From: Promethearchaeota archaeon | Lineage (GTDB): Archaea > Asgardarchaeota > Lokiarchaeia > Sigynarchaeales > MK-D1 | Direction of reading: 5' to 3' | DNA length: 11,363 nt | Assembly (NCBI GenBank): GCA_016839865.1 | Contig: JAEOTN010000303.1 | Coordinates: 1 to 11,363, forward strand | In this document: one piece after another, positions 1-4,854 of the stretch | How the letters are laid out: each line of letters starts with the position of its first letter | How positions within the stretch are numbered: position 1 is the first letter of the stretch | Notes under the pieces: model-generated | What the model saw: the letters and a program-made list of their open reading frames with translations, nothing else | The model's database searches: none | What the model was told of the DNA's origin: nothing | Made by a program: the position numbers and the translations under genes

Positions 1-46
1 GAGCAGCGAATCCAGTCCCGACAAATGCGATTTTTACGACTTCCAT
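1..46 (-). CDS. N-terminus of a Rossmann-fold oxidoreductase, probably Gfo/Idh/MocA family (partial)
   Basis: Reading leftward from an ATG at 46-44, fifteen codons are visible before the window ends: MEVVKIAFVGTGFAA. A short beta strand followed by GTGFAA fits the GxGxxA dinucleotide-binding turn at the very N-terminus of NAD(P)-dependent oxidoreductases, and the wording 'KIAFVGTGF' is typical of the Gfo/Idh/MocA (glucose-fructose oxidoreductase / inositol dehydrogenase) family. The gene is divergent from the actin-related gene, with 159 bases between the two starts. No strong ribosome-binding site is seen upstream of the ATG. Only the first strand and turn are visible, so another Rossmann dehydrogenase cannot be excluded and the substrate cannot be named. 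Confidence 0.55.
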   Translation of the reverse strand, partial: MEVVKIAFVGTGFAA

Positions 47-136
47 ATTCTTCAATCTGTTTTTTTGAATGATAGAATGCTACTTTTAACATATTGCATA
101 GTCCATTTAGCCAAAATTAGCCTAATTAAAGTTAAA

Positions 137-144
137 TTATAAAA
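137..144 (+). promoter_or_regulatory. Candidate TATA box upstream of the actin-related gene
   Basis: TTATAAAA lies about 69 bases before the ATG at 206, inside a 159-base AT-rich divergent spacer. It resembles an archaeal TATA box, and a start about 25 bases downstream would leave a leader of about 40 bases. The whole spacer is A/T-rich, so chance matches are likely. Nothing else is recognised in 47-205. Confidence 0.25.
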
Positions 145-205
145 TTAAATTAAGTTATTTATCGAACAACAATTTGATTTTTTCGACTAATCCAAAACGA
201 TTAAA

Positions 206-1753
206 ATGGTCCAATTCAGCGAACAACCTCCAAATACCGGTGAAGAAGAGAAGATAGTAATAATTGATATTGGAGAAGCATACACTAAGGTGGGACTTGC
301 AGGAGATGAACAGCCAATAGTTTTTCCAACGATGACCGGCAAGGAGAAATATAAATCGGTCATGGCTGATGTAGAATCTAAAGGAGAATATGTTGGTGAA
401 GATTGCATGCGTATGCGTGGGGTTCTTAAAATCACATATCCAATAAATCGTGGAGCAGTAATGGATTGGGATAGTTTTTATTCAGTTTTAACACATATCT
501 TTTACAATGTTTTGCGTGTAGATCCATCAAAAGTGAACATAATTTATGCAGAAAACCCATTAACTCCTCTGGAGAATAGAAAATATATCACTCGATTATT
601 TTTCGAGACATATCGTGCTAAAAGTGTCTATATTGCTAATTCTCCTGTTATGGCATTATTTAGTGCAGGATTAACAACTGGAATCTCTCTTGAAAGTGGA
701 GAAGGATTAACATGGGTTGTTCCTGTTATTGATGGTCGTGTGATATCACACGCAGTTCAAAGATTGACATTATCAGGCAAAGATGTTTCTGAGTATCTTC
801 GCACATTGTTGCTAGGATATGGAGTTAATATCACTTCATCAGCTCAACGAGATATTCTACGAGAAATCAAAGAACAAAATTGTTTCATTGCATTAAATCC
901 CTCTGAAGTAGCTAAAAACAACACAGATGTTACGACGTATATCCTACCAGATGGAGAATCTGCGAAAATTCCAATGAATGTTCGAGTAAATGCACCAGAA
1001 ATTCTTTTCCACCCAGAATTACTAGGGTATAATGTCGCAAGCGTCGCCCAAGCTATTATAAATGCTATAATGAAGGTTGATCGGCAATATTGGCGTGTAT
1101 TGTTAAAAAATATTGTATTAACCGGTGGTAATACGATGTTTCAAGGATTTAATTTTCGATTAGAGGAGGAATTAAAAAAATTAATACCTCAATTAGGACC
1201 ATTGCCAGATCCTGCTATCCCAGTTACTACATTAGAAAAACCACAGATGGTAAATGCAGCAACTCTCAATAAAGCAATAGATACATGCCCTAAATGTGGA
1301 GAACGTGTAAATCTAGCCATTACTCAATCATGTCCTAAATGTAATCATAAATTTGGAGCAACTTCCATTAATATTCCATCAAATCTTGAATATCCAAGTA
1401 AATGTCCATCATGTAGAAAAAGACTGACTGAGAAAAATCCTTTCTGTCCATTTTGTGGAGCAAAAGTTGATCCTGTCCCTATTAAAAAACCCAGTAATTT
1501 AGGTCCTGTTGAACTACCCCCCCAAATCAACGAACTAGAAAAAATGAAGGCAACAGAATTTGAGGATGATACATTTACCACGACAGGTGGAGAGATTATA
1601 AAAATCGTGCTTCCAACGAATCGAAATACTGCAATATTTAATGGCGCTTCAGTGTTAGGTTCGATTCCGAGTGCAAAAAAGCTGTTTGTAACATATGAAC
1701 AATATCTCCAAGATCCCAATACTATTGCTTTAGATTTTTCACAGCTTCTCTAA
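206..1753 (+). CDS. Actin-related protein (Asgard Arp/lokiactin-like) with an internal double zinc-ribbon insertion
   Basis: A 515-residue actin-fold protein (actin is about 375). The actin body aligns from end to end: phosphate-1 loop with D21, G23 and K28; a subdomain 2/D-loop segment (41-64) of the same length as in actin; 'RGVLKITYPINRG' (71-83); phosphate-2 loop ESGEG (163-167); 'LTLSGKDVSEYL' (187-198); hydrophobic-plug region (268-280); adenosine loop GGNTM (307-311); and the final strands from about 463. Between the GGNTM helix and the last strands there are about 130 extra residues with Cys pairs at 361/364, 376/379, 400/403 and 414/417. Relative to actin, S14 is E24, Q137 is S146, D154 and D157 are E163 and E166, and H161 is W170, so ATP hydrolysis is probably altered. 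The ATG at 206 has no Shine-Dalgarno site. It probably acts in the cytosol as a cytoskeletal or regulatory Arp; polymerisation is not established. Confidence 0.93.
   Translation: MVQFSEQPPNTGEEEKIVIIDIGEAYTKVGLAGDEQPIVFPTMTGKEKYKSVMADVESKGEYVGEDCMRMRGVLKITYPINRGAVMDWDSFYSVLTHIFYNVLRVDPSKVNIIYAENPLTPLENRKYITRLFFETYRAKSVYIANSPVMALFSAGLTTGISLESGEGLTWVVPVIDGRVISHAVQRLTLSGKDVSEYLRTLLLGYGVNITSSAQRDILREIKEQNCFIALNPSEVAKNNTDVTTYILPDGESAKIPMNVRVNAPEILFHPELLGYNVASVAQAIINAIMKVDRQYWRVLLKNIVLTGGNTMFQGFNFRLEEELKKLIPQLGPLPDPAIPVTTLEKPQMVNAATLNKAIDTCPKCGERVNLAITQSCPKCNHKFGATSINIPSNLEYPSKCPSCRKRLTEKNPFCPFCGAKVDPVPIKKPSNLGPVELPPQINELEKMKATEFEDDTFTTTGGEIIKIVLPTNRNTAIFNGASVLGSIPSAKKLFVTYEQYLQDPNTIALDFSQLL
1196..1579 (+). 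other. In-frame double zinc-ribbon insertion within the actin fold
   Basis: This segment encodes residues about 331-458 of the actin-related protein. Two CxxC-x(10-11)-CxxC units are visible (361-379 and 400-417; codons about 1286-1456), each expected to bind one zinc ion as in the double-zinc-ribbon type (DZR-like). A proline-rich stretch precedes them, and an acidic, flexible stretch (about 440-458) follows before the actin fold resumes with 'IIKIVLPTNRNTAIFNGAS'. By alignment the block replaces the short actin loop around residues 320-325 in subdomain 3. The reading frame is unbroken and base composition matches the flanks, which argues against a recent chimera or assembly error. Confidence 0.85.
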
Positions 1754-1770
1754 TATACAAGACATGTATA
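1754..1770 (+). terminator. Inverted repeat directly after the actin-related gene
   Basis: TATACA and TGTATA form a perfect 6-base inverted repeat around a 5-base spacer, starting immediately after the TAA stop. A short T-run (1777-1780) and AT-rich DNA follow. It could be a weak terminator hairpin, or a two-fold symmetric binding site for a regulator of the next gene. An A/T-rich repeat this short could also be chance. Confidence 0.3.
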
Positions 1771-1812
1771 ACAAACTTTTAATTATTCATTCTACAGTTT
1801 TTATTATTCCAT

Positions 1813-1829
1813 CTACGGGATCAACGTAG
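1813..1829 (+). other. Small GC-richer hairpin in the leader of the repeat-protein gene
   Basis: CTACG and CGTAG pair across a 7-base loop about 25 bases before the ATG at 1854. The stretch 1810-1848 is visibly richer in G and C than the surrounding intergenic DNA, so a structured leader is possible. No known riboswitch or RNA family is recognised. Confidence 0.18.
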
Positions 1830-1853
1830 CGGTTCCTCAAACGAGCGATTAAT

Positions 1854-2990
1854 ATGATAAAAAAGCGATATCTATTCACAATAATACCATTAGTTTTTCT
1901 CATAGGATTAGTTGTATTTCCAGCATTTGGATTATGTAAAACCCGCAAACAGTACACAGTGGATTTCATAATGAGTACTGAAGACGATGTGTGGAAATCA
2001 TTTAGTGAATATGATCGGTTTACAGATTCTGATAACGAGATTGAAACTTTAGAAACAACCCGTGCAGGTATAGGTGGTCTATACTTAATGGATGAGGTCG
2101 ACCAAGTGGATTCGGAGATGGTTAAGGTTTGGATACGAGATCGTACTTCCTGGGCAATAGATCTTAATGATAATCTGGAAAATGCATCATTCGGGATTGA
2201 GGGGTTGTATTATCTGGATTTAATCGATTATTACGGTCGTAAAAACGATTTCATTCAGTTCTCAATGAACTTTTCTGAAATATATGGATCATCTATTGGC
2301 TATGCTTTAACTTTAGAAACAAATGCTTCAGTAGCAGGAACCTATCATGTAGTAAAGAGCATCTATCATCTAAATGCAATGGATGATATAGATGTTTCAA
2401 ATATTACCGAATTCGTAGAGAACTTGTTAAACACAGATGGAGGATTTAAATACTCACCATCAGCAACGGAATCCTCTTTAAGCGCAACCTATTATGCTAT
2501 TCAAACACTCAATTATTTAGATGCATTAACTGATTTTCAAAATAAATCTCTAGTCAAAACTTATGTAGATAATTTCTATGTTGACGATACAACTCTAACT
2601 GCCCATTATGGAGGTTTTTCGCATTTAATTGAATCAGAAACCCCTTTTACAACGGTAATTGCCACATTTGAGGCTGTATCTACCCTCTATTCAATGGGAT
2701 TTACATCCCCTGATCAAGAAGCTACAAAGAATTGGATTTTAAACACTCAGAATATAGAAGATGGAGGATTTGCAGAGAATTTATTGTCTGGAAACCAACA
2801 AAGATCCTCAACTATTACAACTTACTATGCTTTAAATGCTCTGAATCTTATTGATCCAGGCTTAATTGTGCTTTCAGAGGAATTTGGAGATTATAAACTA
2901 CGTTGGTGGATCGTTTTAATTGTTGTTCTTGTGGTTATAGGTGCAGGAATTACCGGATATATTTTATACGAAAGACGTATCAAATTATAG
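1854..2990 (+). CDS. Membrane-anchored extracellular protein with prenyltransferase/squalene-cyclase-type alpha-alpha repeats
   Basis: A 378-residue protein. Residues 1-27 are a signal peptide or signal anchor (basic MIKKR, then a hydrophobic run 7-26). Residues about 60-335 are tandem helical repeats of the prenyltransferase-beta/squalene-oxidase type, recognisable from 'DGGF' turns (195-198, 303-306), a related YGGF (252-255), and repeated 'TYYA' helix starts (212-215, 323-326). A C-terminal membrane helix (about 350-371, starting WWIVL) is followed by the basic tail ERRIKL, giving a type I topology with the repeats outside. N-glycosylation sequons occur at N110, N139, N157, N183 and N230, consistent with export. 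I see no clear zinc ligands or Asp-rich catalytic motif of true prenyltransferases, so a binding or adhesion role is more likely than catalysis. An oligo-T tract follows the stop. Confidence 0.8.
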   Translation: MIKKRYLFTIIPLVFLIGLVVFPAFGLCKTRKQYTVDFIMSTEDDVWKSFSEYDRFTDSDNEIETLETTRAGIGGLYLMDEVDQVDSEMVKVWIRDRTSWAIDLNDNLENASFGIEGLYYLDLIDYYGRKNDFIQFSMNFSEIYGSSIGYALTLETNASVAGTYHVVKSIYHLNAMDDIDVSNITEFVENLLNTDGGFKYSPSATESSLSATYYAIQTLNYLDALTDFQNKSLVKTYVDNFYVDDTTLTAHYGGFSHLIESETPFTTVIATFEAVSTLYSMGFTSPDQEATKNWILNTQNIEDGGFAENLLSGNQQRSSTITTYYALNALNLIDPGLIVLSEEFGDYKLRWWIVLIVVLVVIGAGITGYILYERRIKL

Positions 2991-2993
2991 TCC

Positions 2994-3001
2994 TTTTTTT
3001 T
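2994..3001 (+). terminator. Oligo-T transcription terminator after the repeat-protein gene
   Basis: Eight consecutive T residues start four bases after the TAG stop, with no stable stem before them. Archaeal RNA polymerase terminates at such U-tracts without a hairpin. If so, folD (ATG at 3025) would need a promoter inside the end of the upstream gene, or would be served by read-through. Confidence 0.4.
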
Positions 3002-3024
3002 AAACACCGAGTTTTCTATTCAAT

Positions 3025-3882
3025 ATGGGACTAATTCTAGATGGTAAGCTTACTTCAAACAAGATAAAAAATGAATTAACTCAAAAAATTTTAGAATCAA
3101 CAAAATCCTATGGAAGGAAACCCGGATTAGCGACAATTCTTGTCGGATTAGATCCAGCAAGTGAAATGTATGTAGGAATGAAGATAAAAGCTTGTAACCG
3201 TCTAGGAATCTACTCAGAAAATATACACTTACCAGAGGATTGCTCATATACACTACTTGTAGAGATAATACAGAAATTAAATTCTAAGGAAGAAATAGAT
3301 GGAATTTTGTTACAACTCCCACTTCCTTCACATTTAAGAGAGAAAACTGATGATATTGTTCAAAAAATCGCTCCTGAGAAAGATGTTGATGGTCTTAGTC
3401 CGTTTACAATCGGATTAACTAATATTGGGGATGAAACATATACCGCTGCAACCCCTAAAGGAATGATTCGTCTACTAGAAGAGTATAATATTAACATTGA
3501 AGGAAAAGAAGTTGTGATTATTAACCGATCGATTATAATAGGCAAACCATTAGTTATGATGTTTCTAAAACGGCATGGAACTGTTACGGTATGCCATACA
3601 AAAACAAAAGATATAGACTTTCATATGAAACGTGCAGATATTTTGGTCACAGGGGTAGGTAGAGCCAAATTTGTTACTGCAGATCGCATAAAAGACGGTG
3701 TAGTCTATATCGATGCTGGAATAAATCGAGATGAACACGGAAAATTATGTGGAGATGCAGATTTTCAAGAAATTAAAGATAAATGTTCTGCAATTACTCC
3801 TGTTCCAGGGGGTGTAGGACCAATGACAATTGCAATGTTGATGGAGAATACTTATCTCTCATATCTCAAAAGAATAAAATAG
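3025..3882 (+). CDS. folD: Bifunctional methylenetetrahydrofolate dehydrogenase/methenyltetrahydrofolate cyclohydrolase (FolD)
   Basis: FolD interconverts 5,10-methylene-, 5,10-methenyl- and 10-formyl-tetrahydrofolate with NAD(P) in the cytosol, supplying one-carbon units for purine synthesis and other reactions. The 285-residue length is normal for the family. Visible hallmarks are the YVGMK catalytic box (Y49, K53), 'DGILLQLPLP' (92-101, with Q97), 'PEKDVDGLSP' (117-126), the substrate/NADP loop 'TPKGMIRLLEEY' (143-154), and the C-terminal signature 'PVPGGVGPMT' (259-268). The usual GRS(N)IVGKP loop reads NRSIIIGKP (167-175), with Asn in place of Gly and Ile in place of Asn, a small deviation next to the cofactor pyrophosphate. 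The ATG has no Shine-Dalgarno site and lies 34 bases after the preceding gene. Its stop is 6 bases from the stop of the convergent leftward gene. Confidence 0.95.
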   Translation: MGLILDGKLTSNKIKNELTQKILESTKSYGRKPGLATILVGLDPASEMYVGMKIKACNRLGIYSENIHLPEDCSYTLLVEIIQKLNSKEEIDGILLQLPLPSHLREKTDDIVQKIAPEKDVDGLSPFTIGLTNIGDETYTAATPKGMIRLLEEYNINIEGKEVVIINRSIIIGKPLVMMFLKRHGTVTVCHTKTKDIDFHMKRADILVTGVGRAKFVTADRIKDGVVYIDAGINRDEHGKLCGDADFQEIKDKCSAITPVPGGVGPMTIAMLMENTYLSYLKRIK

Positions 3883-3893
3883 TAAATTTTATT
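3873..3893. terminator. AT hairpin spanning the convergent folD / COG1751-type gene ends
   Basis: AATAAAAT and ATTTTATT form a perfect 8-base inverted repeat around a 5-base loop. It overlaps the last codons of both convergent genes, and T-rich sequence follows on the + strand. Because it is symmetric it could end transcription from both sides. The stem is all A-T, so its stability is low and the call is tentative. Confidence 0.3.
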
Positions 3894-4458
3894 GAGGTTT
3901 TATTAGAATTGCTTTAATTCTCGCATTCAAAAAATCACGACTAGAAGCTGCAGTTATCCAGCATACAGTATCTGCTCCTCTTCCCGTACCCCCAATGCTT
4001 ATTACGTCTGATCCAAGTGAAATTAACCCAGAATCTGCTGCCATCATAACAATTTCATGACATACTTTTACTCCATCACAAAATATTTTTCGAACCGATT
4101 TTGCAAAAAGATTTGTTAAATCCATATGTTTCCATTCATTAAATAGACTCGGTCCAATGCCTGAATACACATGTCCTCCAGAAAACACTTTTACACCTTT
4201 CTGTTCTAGAGTCTTTCGGAGAATGGAATTGAATTCTTGATCGACGCCCTTTCGAAATCCATACGTATGGGTTACAATAACTAAGTTATACATGTTAGGA
4301 TCAAAGATTTTGACAGCTTCTTCTGCAGTATATCCACTCGTTGAAGCAACAATAATATCCTTTATGCCCAATATGTTAGCATTTTCTTTAGCAAATGCAA
4401 GTGCTTGAGAGGTATTGTGTTTACCGCCTTTTTCAAATAGATGAAACTTTAGATTCAC
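3889..4458 (-). CDS. Stand-alone pyruvate-kinase alpha/beta-domain protein (COG1751-like, unknown function)
   Basis: A 189-residue protein resembling the C-terminal alpha/beta domain of pyruvate kinase (PK_C, PF02887) without the catalytic barrel, so it cannot be a pyruvate kinase. Family-typical stretches are 'GKHNTSQALAFAKE' (12-25), 'IIVASTSGYTAEEA' (35-48), 'VIVTHTYGFRKG' (60-71), 'DGVKVCHEIVMMAADSGLI' (128-146) and 'ISIGGTGRGADTV' (153-165). The glycine-rich 'GGTGRGAD' loop probably binds a phosphate or nucleotide-like ligand. The start is GTG; no ATG lies near it, and a purine-rich AAGGGG precedes it by 8 bases. It is convergent with folD and divergent from the small acidic gene. Archaeal relatives are widespread and, as far as I recall, have no established reaction, so I do not assign one. 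Confidence 0.85.
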   Translation of the reverse strand: MNLKFHLFEKGGKHNTSQALAFAKENANILGIKDIIVASTSGYTAEEAVKIFDPNMYNLVIVTHTYGFRKGVDQEFNSILRKTLEQKGVKVFSGGHVYSGIGPSLFNEWKHMDLTNLFAKSVRKIFCDGVKVCHEIVMMAADSGLISLGSDVISIGGTGRGADTVCWITAASSRDFLNARIKAILIKPQ

Positions 4459-4466
4459 TTGATATT

Positions 4467-4472
4467 CCCCTT
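4467..4472 (-). promoter_or_regulatory. Weak Shine-Dalgarno-like tract before the GTG start of the COG1751-type gene
   Basis: On the minus strand AAGGGG lies 8 bases before the GTG at 4458. It partly matches the anti-Shine-Dalgarno sequence and supports choosing GTG, as the next internal Met (residue 56) would remove conserved sequence. Confidence 0.35.
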
Positions 4473-4529
4473 TTGCTTAGCAATCTGAGTTAATATTTCT
4501 TAAGAATCGTTCAATATTTATTTCTCTGG

Positions 4530-4537
4530 TTATAAGA
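4530..4537 (+). promoter_or_regulatory. Candidate TATA box for the 58-residue small gene
   Basis: TTATAAGA lies about 60 bases before the GTG at 4591; transcription starting about 27 bases downstream would give a leader of about 30 bases. A second candidate, TATAAAG at 4571-4577, would be too close unless translation starts further downstream. A perfect 10-base palindrome, TTCTTAAGAA (4497-4506), lies in the same divergent spacer and could be an operator. All three are tentative in AT-rich DNA. Confidence 0.25.
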
Positions 4538-4590
4538 ATAACGAATAAGTTTTTAGCAATATTAAGCAGTATAAAGTACACGAGTTTTAG

Positions 4591-4767
4591 GTGAAAAAAT
4601 TGGCATATTCTGATAATGACACAGTACAAGTTTTCCTTGATTGGATTAAAAACGCAGAAGGTGGCCTCGCTGCATGGGTAGAACATTATTTAAACGCAGG
4701 GGATGAAGAAAAGCTACGTGAGATCTACGAAACTTATACAAAGCTCAAGAATATTTTTGGATTTTAG
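4591..4767 (+). CDS. Small acidic helical protein of 58 residues, unknown function
   Basis: An open frame from GTG at 4591 to TAG at 4767. An in-frame TAG lies directly before the GTG and there is no ATG inside, so GTG is the likely start (a TTG three codons on is the alternative). The product begins MKKLAYSDNDTVQVFLDWI and ends KLKNIFGF. It looks like two amphipathic helices (about 10-21 and 24-35), a turn 'NAGDEE' (35-40) and a third helix (40-55), with tryptophans at 18 and 29. It contains many Asp/Glu residues and has no Cys, membrane segment or signal peptide. It fills an otherwise empty 396-base gap between a leftward gene and the helicase. It resembles no family I recognise. A well-formed helical composition argues for a real gene, but this is not proven. 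Confidence 0.5.
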   Translation: MKKLAYSDNDTVQVFLDWIKNAEGGLAAWVEHYLNAGDEEKLREIYETYTKLKNIFGF

Positions 4768-4854
4768 CCTACACCGTTTTTCCAATAATTACTCCCATTT
4801 TAATAAGTATCCTTCATTTTGTAAATGTAATTTTCATTATTGATTTTGAGTCTT

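Noticed and set aside
1345..1719. 124-codon minus-strand frame opposite the zinc-ribbon part of the actin-related gene
   Set aside because: The + strand frame carries paired CxxC motifs and the conserved actin end; the minus frame has no domain and no start signal.
1854..3882. Repeat-protein gene and folD as one operon
   Set aside because: Only 34 bases apart, but an eight-T tract lies between them and the functions are unrelated; co-transcription is possible but not supported.
4477..4686. 69-codon minus-strand frame overlapping the small acidic gene
   Set aside because: Low-complexity Ile/Phe/Cys-rich translation typical of antisense AT-rich DNA; the + strand frame is better formed.
4840..4854. 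TTG start extending the helicase by five codons
   Set aside because: An ATG at 4855 lies close by, and the extra residues add nothing conserved; TTG would be unusual here without a ribosome-binding site.
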